Origin: Pycnopodia helianthoides
Taxonomy: Eukaryota > Echinodermata > Asteroidea > Forcipulatida > Asteriidae
Assembly: GCA_032158295.1 (NCBI GenBank)
Contig: CM063247.1
Coordinates: 13,928,009-13,992,008 of the forward strand
Direction of reading: 5' to 3'
DNA: 64,000 nucleotides
Shown: one piece after another, positions 20,520 through 31,000 of the stretch
How positions within the stretch are numbered: the stretch's first letter is position 1
Layout of the letters: each line of letters begins with the position of its first letter
Notes under the pieces: model-generated
Seen by the model: the letters and a program-made list of their open reading frames with translations, nothing else
Told to the model about the DNA's origin: nothing
The model's database searches: none
Translations under genes and position numbers: made by a program

Positions 20520-23160
20520 AGGCCCTTGGTCAACTCTCAGATCAGCCAAAAATTCAATGGACAAACATTACTGAAAAATCTTTTCTAAGTCAGGCCATTC
20601 TAATATTTATCAGGCTAAAAGCCGTCTAATTATGTTAAATTAAACTTAGCCATGCAAAATTGGCATTCAATGTAGCAGAGCTGATTTCTGCGACAAGCTG
20701 CTAGATTGTTAATTTGAATGGTTATCTTTTTTAATGGTACGAAAAATTAATTGCTGACACACTGGTGAAATTAAATGACTGGTTTGAGAAGATTTCAAGG
20801 ACGAAATAGAATAAAACTACGTTTATATATTGGCCCTTTATTTGCCGAAACCCTATCATTATAAATGAATCATTAATTGGAGACAAAGAACAAAATAGAA
20901 CTGCTTATTTATTTTTCATGCAGTTGATTTTAATTTATTCATAAACTGTTGGGGAAATATTCAAATATTCATTCCCTTTCTTCTTCTTTTTAAACCTTTG
21001 TAAGCAGGCCTTGTCCTCTTTCAGAAATAATACATGGGGACTGGAATGTACGAATTATAATGTCCATCACTTTTTTTATTGTTAGCACAATTATAAGCAC
21101 CCGGAAATATACAATAAGCACCCCGGAAATATGCAAACAATAATGTCTGGATAATAATGGTCAATGGAAAAAGCGCTTTCAGTGTTGTCGTTTTGTTTTT
21201 TTGTTGTTTAACTGTTTGTATGAGAGAGATTGATGCGAAAGTTTTTGTTTTGCCATTCTAGTTGTAGCGCCCTCTGTTGTTACATTTCATGTTTCTTTTT
21301 AACAAACTCACTGAATTATTCATGAGGCAAGACTCTTCGAGTCACCGACACTTCTGCATCTTTGCATACTCTCGTTGAGAAATTATATAACAAATAACTG
21401 AATAATTCAAGTTTTCCGGAATATTCGTCCAATGGCAATCCTTGATTGCTCCCCTCTTTTATGATACAGACTAGTGTTGTGTGACTACTACGGAGTCCGC
21501 TGGAAACATCCATCTTATATAAAAGTGTGTTATTTCTTTTCGATGCATAAAATTTAATGTCCTTTTGCTTTAAAATAAAAATAATTTGAGTTGAATACAT
21601 ATTTTGAAAACGTAATATCTGAGTTTGAGATTTTTGTTGTAATATTATGCTCAAAATATAAGTGTCCAACCAATATTTGTATGGCATCTCAGAGCATACT
21701 ACAAATTCATGTCTAGCACCTTTATTGTGTATAATTCTATTACATACAAAGTACGTACAGCTGAGAACCAGACTACGCTCCGAACAACGAAACGAAAAAG
21801 TTGCTGAATTGCGGGCAAGTTGAAACAAGTCGTTTTACATTCCAGCAAATTGTAATCGACTGTGTTCAGTTTCGAACTGAATATCACATTTTGGTCTACA
21901 AAATGAGGCAGCTTTGTCCGTTAATCAGATGATATGCACGTGAGTATGCTTTTTAAAGTGAAATTATGTTTGGCAAGAAGACCTGCATGATTTAAAGTTT
22001 TATTTAAATATTTGTGCTACTCACTGGCTCACTCAGCACTGGCAGTGGCACCGAGTAGCACTGGTTGCCGAGGTAGATTGATGTATTTAGAAAAATATTC
22101 CTTCCTCCATGATTAGACAGGGAAGGGACAGTTTTTGTAATCCTTGATTTATGAGTCAGATAAATATTTGTCTAGAATCATAAAAGAACAACGTTTCTAT
22201 GACAACCTCAACTCAAATTCTAACCCAACAGTATTGCAGTTATCTGAATATTGTAGGGAATGTTCTTGTGCTGTGTGGACCTCGAGCACAGCTACTGTAC
22301 TACTACTACGTACTACACTGAGCTAGTGAGCTACATCATGATCTGATCCATCTTCAATGATCTGATGTACTATTTTAAGTATTTAGGCAGTGGATATTTT
22401 GCTGGCACTAGCTATTTTCTAGTAAACGTTATAAACACTGATAAAGATGGAACAGCACTAATACTAGGGACAGAAATGGGAAATTTCAAACTGCTTGCAA
22501 GCATCTTTGATTGATGTATTTCAAACAGTTGGACAATTCTGAGTCATTTGCCACTTGAATGGATGAAATCGGTCCAGGGGTTCCAGAGTTATGGTCCAGT
22601 AAGTTTGGACGATATTCATTTTGTCTGTTACATTTCTCAATTGGATTTATGGTAAAACCCTGTAGTCAAAACGCACTGTTTATGCTTCACAAAGAAAGTA
22701 AACAAAGTAGTAAACAAATTGTTTGGGCTTAACTTTGCATTGGAAGTTAATTACTTTCCAATTTTTTTCACTTTGGATAGTAATGACACATAACTTTTCA
22801 ACGGCAGAGTTTGATAATTAACCGACGCTAATTAGATTAAATTACGTTGTCATGGAAACAAAGATAATATTCAAAAATGTGTTAATGCCCTTCAACCATC
22901 AAGTATGATTAATTAAGATCAAACAAAGTAATTTATGTTACAGCACATCTAACAGTACACAATTTTGAAAACAGTTTTTAAAAATTGTATCAAGTTGATT
23001 AGTTATTCAAGTTTTAATTTGTTTACCAAAAATCGGCAAATCACTTGTTAAGAAACGAAGCAGTAAACAATTTGAAACGTCCATAACTTTGCATTCCAAT
23101 ACAGTGCAGACTTGATTTTTTTTAACTGAAGTGCTATTTACAGCAGAGTATTATATCTTC
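20520..23160. other. AT-rich DNA, no gene assigned
   Basis: A 170-codon open frame (21316-21828, minus) has no recognisable domain, no codon or hydrophobic pattern typical of a protein, and no supporting splice sites. A CTCF-like TAGCGCCCTCTGTTG lies at about 21265. Otherwise nothing. Confidence 0.5.
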
Positions 23161-23172
23161 TATCACAATTAA

Positions 23173-23529
23173 TTAACATTCAGCTCTTCCCCTGTTCTTA
23201 GAAGGTAAGTTAGCTTCACTAGGAAGCGGAGATGGCACAGCATTTTCATCCAGATCACCAGCCAGAAGAAGAGTCAGTTGCAAATAAGGGACGACCGAAT
23301 GCTCGTTTAGTTCAAGCTCATTTCTAGTCATGTCTGGTGCATATGGATGATGGACTAAATTAACTCTTCCACAGGCCACCATTCCCATAAGGAGGCAAAT
23401 CATCACACCGACTGATGGTCCTGACACATAAACTGCCACTGGTATAACTTGCCAGCTTTCCCTTGATGATTGGATGGAGGCACTTTGAAAAGACCTACTC
23501 TCAGCGGCTATTTTAAATGAAACAGGCAT
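23173..23529 (-). CDS. Small hypothetical single-pass membrane protein
   Basis: 118 codons from ATG at 23529-23527. The ATG sits directly after an acceptor (TTTCATATTCAG, exon start 23530), so a 5' exon is expected. A good candidate ends at 24355 before GTGAGT, preceded near 24550 by GCATGCGCA, an NRF-1-like promoter motif. The peptide begins MPVSFKIAAESRSF and has one hydrophobic span (PVAVYVSGPSVGVMICLLMG, about residues 30-53), then a Pro/Asn/Glu-rich tail ending NRGRAEC. This fits a small type I or tail-anchored membrane protein. I do not recognise the family. A spurious ORF remains possible. Confidence 0.4.
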   Translation of the reverse strand: MPVSFKIAAESRSFQSASIQSSRESWQVIPVAVYVSGPSVGVMICLLMGMVACGRVNLVHHPYAPDMTRNELELNEHSVVPYLQLTLLLAGDLDENAVPSPLPSEANLPSKNRGRAEC

Positions 23530-24895
23530 TCTGAATATGAAAGAAAATTTTAAAAAGGGCAAAATAATCAGCAAACAGTCTGTTGACATTTGAAACTACA
23601 GTAAATAAATAAATATTAAAATTGTTCATCTTTTGCTTTTTCTGTGTGTTTTCTGCCCCTCTCTCTCTCCTTTCCATTTGATGTATCTCTTTTTATGTGT
23701 CTTTTGTTGTCATTTTTTAGCCTCCAAAAAAGATGCTTGAAACATTAGGCCATAATTAATAAACTATTTTTGTAGATAAAACCGTTAAAAAAAAAACTTT
23801 CATAAATTAACATCATTAAAAGTAAGCTTAATCAGGTCAGCCTTTAGAAAAAGAAAGAAAAACAAAATTTAACATGGAACAGAGCAACATATATAAACCT
23901 CAATAGACAAATTTAGCTATCTAGCAAATCCAAAACTTAATTTTTTTTAAATTTTTTTTTTTTTAATTAAAAGATTTTAATTTTTTTAATAACAATTAGC
24001 ATTAGTCATCCCCTGTAAATTATACTTAGAATTAGTTGAAACATTAAAAAGGAACAATGTAGTCCCCTTCTTTTTCAATTAGAAACGTTTTAAAGCCCAG
24101 CAAAATTACCGCTAAAATTGTTGCACACACAGCGTGTGCTTGCGGAAACCCTACCGGGGCTTCACGCAGTGTGACGGCGGTGAGTTACACGGACCGCTTC
24201 GCTACCTTCTGACCGCTTGTGGGCGAGTGTGCTCGTAAGCACACATAAAGTAACAAGTTTGATGGACAGTTTGAACCTTAAAATAATCAATTTTCAGACT
24301 TAGTTTCACTTTGGTCATGTATAAACATTTCAATTTCAAGAAAAAAATACTCACCAATTTGTAGACTCAACAAAACAAAAGAAAAAATTGAAGATTTCGA
24401 TCGGAGTTTTCGTCGATGGTCTGCTTGGCTTTGCTGCTTCACATGGATCGCTTGGGCACCCACTTTTACCCACAATTCTTTGCGGTACAAAGTTTTTTTG
24501 GCTAGCATGAAAAATGGTTGAGCTGAACCAAATTTTGTACAGCGTATCACGGCATGCGCAAAAGGGATTCGCGGGGGTCCGTTTCGGTCCCTACTAATAC
24601 GCAGCGACTGTTTTTTGGAGGACTTGTCCTTAGAAGTTAGACATATTACAGTGATAAATGTTAGTCTGGTTCTGTGCAAGCATTGTTTATTTGACTTCAT
24701 AATCAAGAGATGGGAATCAGACCAATACATTTTTGACTTTATTATTATTTATTTAAAGAAGAGTATGTATTCTTGTTTTGGGGGATGAAGAAAAAGAAAA
24801 GAAATGATGTCATGGCTTGAACCTGAAGTTACGCGAAGCTTCATTTTGAGGCAGTTTAAACATTAAAATTGTGTTTACTAAAAGTTAGCCTGTAC

Positions 24896-26198
24896 TAGAC
24901 CCAGTAACTGGGGCGCTGTATTCCTTTTTCAAAATTTTGACATTATCTGTCATACTAGCGCCCCAGCGAAAGCTACCAAAAATATGGGGAAGTGCAATAT
25001 TTTCATAACAAATCAGAGATGTCACACCAAAAATGCCCCAAAATGACGGAAATACCCAACGAATTACCTTCAAAACTGCCAACTGGCCTCTCCATATGTT
25101 TAAGATGTAACACCAGGCATGAAATTGTACTCACGGAAATTTGTCCGGCTAAAAAATGATGATTTTTGAGACATTCCCGGTTTCCGTTGATCATGTCCAG
25201 CCATCGTTTTCATGAACAGCCCTGCGGGGGTCCTACTAAAGCCGACAACACGCCGACAACAAGTCCAGAGTGCCGACAACACGCCGACAACAAGTTTCAG
25301 AAACCTTAAAACCAGCAAATAAACCAAGGATTTATTAGAAATATGTGTACTATGTAATATTAACAAAAATGCAATGGCATAACTTCACGAAAAGTCTGAA
25401 TTTTTAACCAGAAAAAACACGAAAATACACGGAGTGCGGTCGGACGCCATCTTGGCCTAAAAACCGTGTTTCGACCTTTCCATTATGATACGGGTAAGAT
25501 GTATTTAGCGCTTACAAACAACAGAGGGGGGCGTCATCCCGGCTTATTTTTGCTATTGGCATAATAATTACGAGGCCATCACTACACCCCCGATGTGTTA
25601 CCCCCGTATCATAATGGAAAGGTCGAAAACACGGTTTTTAGGCCAAGATGGCGTCCGTGTATTTTCGTGTTTTTTCTGGTTAAAAATTCAGACTTTTCGT
25701 GAAGTTATGCCATTGCATTTTTGTTAATATTACATAGTACACATATTTCTAATAAATCCTTGGTTTATTTGCTGGTTTTAAGGTATCTTAAACTTGTTGT
25801 CGGCGTGTTGTCGGCACTCTGGACTTGGACTTGTTGTCGGCGTGTTGTCGGCTTTTAGTAGGACCCCCGCAGGGCTGTTCATGAAAACGATGGCTGGACA
25901 TGATCAACGGAAACCGGGAATGTCTCAAAAATCATCATTTTTTAGCCGGACAAATTTCCGTGAGTACAATTTCATGCCTGGTGTTACATCTTAAACATAT
26001 GGAGAGGCCAGTTGGCAGTTTTGAAGGTAATTCGTTGGGTATTTCTGTCATTTTGGGGCATTTTTGGTGTGACATCTCTGATTTTTTATGAAAATATTGC
26101 ATTTACCCATATTTTTGGTAGCTTTCGCTGGGGCGCTAGTATGACAGATAATGTCAAAATTTCGAAAAAGGAATACAGCGCCCCAGTTACTGGGTCTA
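24896..26198. mobile_element. Long-TIR foldback element (Mutator-like), 1.3 kb, with 9-bp target duplication
   Basis: Two inverted arms of about 600 bp (24896-25494 and 25603-26198) flank a 108-bp spacer. Outer ends read TAGACCCAGTAACTGGGGCG and its complement; inner ends meet at GATACGGG / CCCGTATC. Immediately outside, AGCCTGTAC occurs at both sides (24887-24895 and 26199-26207), a perfect 9-bp duplication. Long TIRs with a 9-bp duplication are typical of Mutator-like elements. The arms are not quite identical (left has an extra GAGTGCGGTCG-type segment; CCGACAACACGCCGACAAC repeats differ). No transposase is present. Open frames in the arms are mirror copies of one another, not genes. Confidence 0.85.
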
Positions 26199-26321
26199 AG
26201 CCTGTACCTGCAATATATCCACTACAATAAGTTAAATAAATATAAAACTTAAAGATGTTTATATTGATTTTTAATGTTTTGACATCTTTGTTATTTTAGC
26301 AAGTGCAACCTTCCCAAGAGA

Positions 26322-28067
26322 ATGGCATCTAAGTTATCAAAGGGCAAAGGAGTCAAGACAAGTAAACAGACTAGAGACACAAAATCTGCCACCCCTTCAA
26401 ACACATTTGTTGCATCACCAACAAAGTCACCCAGCTTCAGAAAATCTCCACAAACTCCAAACTCGAAGACCGGTAGTCCCACAGGTACCGCAAAGTATTC
26501 TCCAAACTTCAGCCGCAAGAAAAGGAAGAAGCTATTCAAAGAATTACCTGCGGCTTCTTGTGAACCCGATGATGCTTCTCCCCCGCCAGTCGGGTCCGCT
26601 GGTAAAAACACAATCGAGAGTTTCTTCTCCCGCGTGAAGCCCCAACAATACGTCCCCTGCCCCATCTGCCAGGAGCGTGTGCCGATATCATCAATCAATC
26701 AGCATCTCGATGAAGGCTGTGTTGATACAACCACCAAAGATGAGGAGGACTTCGTTCAAAATCCCCAGAAGAAAAAAAAAAGAACAACAACAAAAGTGGA
26801 GAAAACCAAAGACAATACTGCCCTGAAAGAAACTGTTGACAAGTGTGCTTCCTCAAGGAAAGTTGCCGAGGTGAAGTCGGATTTAAAAGACAGACGGACG
26901 AGATTGATGTTAAAGAAGAAGATTGAGTCACACTCCCTTTACAAGTCTACCTCAGAAGAGTCAAAATCTGACATTCTCCAAGAAAAAAACCAACTCGATT
27001 CTCCATCCTCAAAGTCGGTAGTCCAGAGCAAGTACTTCAAAACAGCAGGTAACTCAGACCGGAATTCTGAAATCCCAAGAAATACAAAACTAAGACGGAG
27101 TCTTTCTGTGAAAAGAACTGAAGAAAAACCGTCCAAAGAATGCAACTCAAGTTTGAATAAGGATGAGGGGATATCCTTGGAGAGGAAATCAAGCAACGCC
27201 AGTACTTGCTCAACAGTCCTCCTTTCACAGAGCCAGGAAGTTAAGGAAGACGTCTTCATGATGTACTCCAACTCGTTCATTCCCTCGAGCCAGGAGACGT
27301 CCAACAGCGACGGCTTCTGTGACACGTCGCCGGATATCTCCCAATCATCCTCCTTCTCGAAGTTCATGAGACGGAACTTGTCATACACAAGCATGGCATC
27401 TGATGGGGGGGAGGTGAATGAAACCACAGATACATCCTCCGGTATCGGTTCGCAATCCTCTAACAGCGCTGGATCTATCCAGCCCGAGGATCTGCCCAGC
27501 ACCAGCGGCCAAGCAACGTGTGAGGAGTTCATCCAAGCCGTAAAATTCTCTTCGCTAAACTGGGACGATGATGATCATTACATTCCCAGTCCCACATCGT
27601 TCACAAATGCTGCAGAATCGAGCAAACTTACTTCTAGAGTTGGCAAGAGTGTCCTACGGGGTTCAGAGACCATCCCTCTGAGACCCTCCTCTCGGGTAAT
27701 CTTCGAAAAGATGCACCCACTAAGACAAATAAAACACAAAGCCCTCTCAGAACCCCTTCACCTAAGAAAGGAACACCTTCCAAGATGTCTCAAGAAGCAA
27801 GAACCCCTTCACCAGAAAGATCCAAGAAGGGTTCGCCCTCCAGGAGCAAAGCAACGGTGTCACCAAAAGGGAGCCCTACAAAGGCATCCCCTTCTAAGAC
27901 CTCTAGCCAAGCCAGAAGCCCAACCAGCAGCCCGTGGAAGTACAAGGACCCGTACTTCTTGGTCAACTTCAAGTTGATCCTCAACACTGTCTTGGAAATC
28001 GAGGATGATCGAAGTCTCTTCAACGACCAGGACATGTTATTTATTGATAGCTTCAGACAACTCTCAG
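26322..28067 (+). CDS. FAN1: FAN1 exon with PIP-like, UBZ4 and MLH1-binding-type motifs
   Basis: Residue 1 is at 26322. Basic NLS-like strings are RKKRKK (65-70) and KKKK (about 150-153). KNTIESFF (95-102) resembles a PCNA-binding PIP box with Lys in place of Gln. The UBZ4 zinc finger follows at 111-135: Cys113, Cys116, His128 and Cys133 in CPICQERV...[13 protein letters not shown] (235-239) fits the MLH1-interacting consensus. The rest is Ser/Thr/Lys-rich linker. Frame 0 is coherent to about residue 440-455. From about 27700 the coherent peptide ([19 protein letters not shown]) is in the -1 frame, which leads into [19 protein letters not shown], the conserved start of the FAN1 core. The exon ends at 28067 in phase 1. 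Confidence 0.9.
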
Positions 28068-31000
28068 GTATTTCACCAAAAAAAATCAAGGATTAATGAG
28101 TTTATTAGACATACAGATATTTTTCTTGATTTTAAAAGATGAATAAGAATATAGTTATTGCATAAAAATGAAATCCGTCACATTTTTCCAAAACAATTAA
28201 GCGCATCAAACTTTTGATTTTTAATCTTTGCATTTTCCCTTTTTTTTCAATGACACTTAAACATGTAGTTCTGATCAATACCATTAGCCCCAGCCCAGCA
28301 GTTATACGTGAGGCTCTTCCAGAGGAAACACGCCTGGCTGAGAGTCGCAAAGTTGGACTATCAAAGAATTGCTGACGACCTCACACCAGTAGTGGACGAG
28401 TTGCATCAAGCTGATCTTGTTCAAACAGGTACAATAACAACGATTGAGAAAAGACATATCCCTGTTTCCCTTAAGTGATGAAAACCTTGGCCCAATTTCA
28501 TAGAGATGCTTAAGCAGAAAAAAATTGCCTAACAGTTTTCTGCTTAGCAGAAATGAGCAGGATACCAGTCAAAAATTGTACACATGACATGGTAGTTTAG
28601 CTGGTAACCTTATTTTGGTAAATAAAATTTGTTTGTGCTCAGCTACTTTTTGTGACTAAGCAGCCCTATGAAACTGGTCCCAGGTCTGAATTAATGGCTT
28701 CAGCAGCTGGCTGGCTGGCTATGGCTAGATCACTAAAAAGTATCTTTCTATAAAGTTGTCACTGTAACCAGCGACTGCAGACAAAGCCAAAGTCAGACGA
28801 GGCCATAATTTAAGTGCAGTTATTAATTAGAAGCTTTTGTAGATGGTTAACCTTTCTAACAACCTATCTTTGGGTTTCATTGATGTCTTTTGAGTTTTTT
28901 CAGAACAAGACCTGGATGACTTTGGAACGACTTTAAACCTCTGTGCGGCTCCCGACTTGAAAACTCTGGCGAAAACTGTTCGTCTGGGTACGCCCTCTAG
29001 TGGCCAGACCAAGCAAGATCTTGTTGATGCACTACTGAAGCATGGCCGAGAGCAGCGGTCAATATTTGCAGTCAGCATGGAGGAAGTCCTCAAGAAAAAG
29101 TATTAAACTTCAGTTAATCCATATCAGATAAATTTCCTATTTTCTCTTTATTTTAAGACTCCTTTTTTGGACAGTTCTCCTATTGTTGTTCTCATTTTTA
29201 TAAATTGTTCACCCCCCCCTGTTTTCCGTCAGATTTTGTTTCTAAATCTTCACTTTCAATGTTTCTCTTCTGTAGACTAAGGCAAGTCTTTTTGTTTCCA
29301 TCTTCACTTTTCTCACCAATGGACTTGGACTAGTCTATTTCTATAGTCTGCCTAAAGTTTTTCTGACCCCCCTTTTGTTCCTCTACAGGGCTAAGAAGAT
29401 GCTGGGATCTTGTATCCGTCTGAGCAACGAGCCGAGGGTAATCTTCTCCCGTGTCCTCTTGCTCTTCTCTCTGACGACTGACTTAGAGGAGGAAGACAAG
29501 GCCAATGGTGGGATGTCACAGCTGTAAGCCCAAACCTCAAAATTGAAAGAAAAAAAACCACATTATTTAGTACATTTGAAGTAAGGAAATAATGACAGAG
29601 TCCATACCCTGTTGGTTAGTGTGATTTACCATGGAGTATTTCCATTAACCTTTGACATCAATAATTTATGCCAAAAAGGGGTCACAGTGCAGAGCTCAAT
29701 GCGGCAAATTCGTCAGTTAAAAGCCCTTCGATAGCACCTAAAAAGTGTTAAATGGGCAATTCCACTGGTACTCGCATTACACTCATTAAGTTGCTGCACA
29801 GGCTTTCAACGAGTACCAGCATTGAAAAAGAAATACACCGTTAGATGTTACGCTGATCACAGAATCGGAAATCCCAAATGATTTTCTTGAATTTATCTGT
29901 TTCTGTTTTCTTAAAATCAGTTTCAATTCTCCGTGTTTCAAGTCATAAATATAATTAAGAAACACAAGATTTCTTGTGACTAGCTGTTGGTTGACCTACA
30001 AGCTGGACACACTGCACAAACGCAAACCCAGCTGGATTTAGTCTTTCACTTCTAATTGTCACTCTTCATGGTTTTTTTTTTTTTGCAGACAAACACTTCT
30101 TCTGTCCAACATGGGGCGAGTTATTTATCCCACCTACAAGGTTCTGAGGACAGTCAAGGTATTCAAGATGAGAGAGGATCTTCTGAGGTGAGTGCCGATC
30201 AAAATAAAAACCCTTATATTTTATCAATTGCTTGATTTTGTTCAGCTGTAAGGATTTTTCAAGATCAAAAGATCAAAAGTTTGCAAAAACTTGAAGTGTA
30301 TCGACCGTGTGACCATACTTAGAATGACTTGTGGGAATAACTGCAGGCAAGGCTCAGGTAGATTTTCATGAATTATTTTACTTCAGTCTTCAGTTTGTAT
30401 TTCCAGACCGTGATTATTGACTACTTGATTTATTGATCAATCGATTGGTTATTGATAATCTACAGATATGAGACGGCCCTTCATTATGAGACTGACATAG
30501 CAACAGCGATGAGCACCAATGATTTTGAGCTGGCGTACCAGCTTCAACAGACTGCCATGGAAAGCTACCAGCAAATCCAAAGAACACCAGGAATTCTCAA
30601 GTAAGTAGCAAATGTTAAAATTGCAAATTCTCTCAAGGCAATATGTCTTGGTAAAACAACAAAACTGCAAAATTGTGATCTAAAAGTGACCCGACGTTTT
30701 GACCCTAGCAGTCTTTCTCAAAGGCTAAAGGCAACATTTTAAAATCTAAACAGTAAATTGACCTAAAATGTTTTTGTCATGAAATTTTAAATGTGACCAC
30801 TCGGTTTGAGATAAACAGAAGAACCTCTTGTAACTCAATTTGATGCAGCTTACATGTAACCTCTGACCTTTGACCTCCCTGTCTAGTCACGACCTGTCAC
30901 TGCCGGAGTTCCTGCGCCGGTTCACAGCCTCGTGGACCTACACCCGTATCATGTACACTGGAGTAGAGATACTACAGAAGATGAGGCGCTACGCTGGTGC

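Noticed and set aside
21316..21828. 170-codon open frame on the minus strand
   Set aside because: No recognisable domain, membrane or secretion pattern and no splice support; length is not decisive in 64 kb.
25100..25994. Mirror-image ORFs containing MAGHDQRKPGMSQKSSFF on both sides
   Set aside because: They are the two arms of the foldback element; neither joins in frame to the FAN1 exon.
26291..27532. Long antisense frames under the FAN1 first exon
   Set aside because: Shadow of the real coding exon; no domain.
27696..27750. 55-bp mini-intron to explain the FAN1 frame change
   Set aside because: Joining 27695 to 27751 enters a third frame with an immediate stop and does not restore the core.
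27638..27977. Continuation of the first FAN1 frame to 27977
   Set aside because: The residues after about 27700 are out of frame; the conserved core is in the -1 frame.
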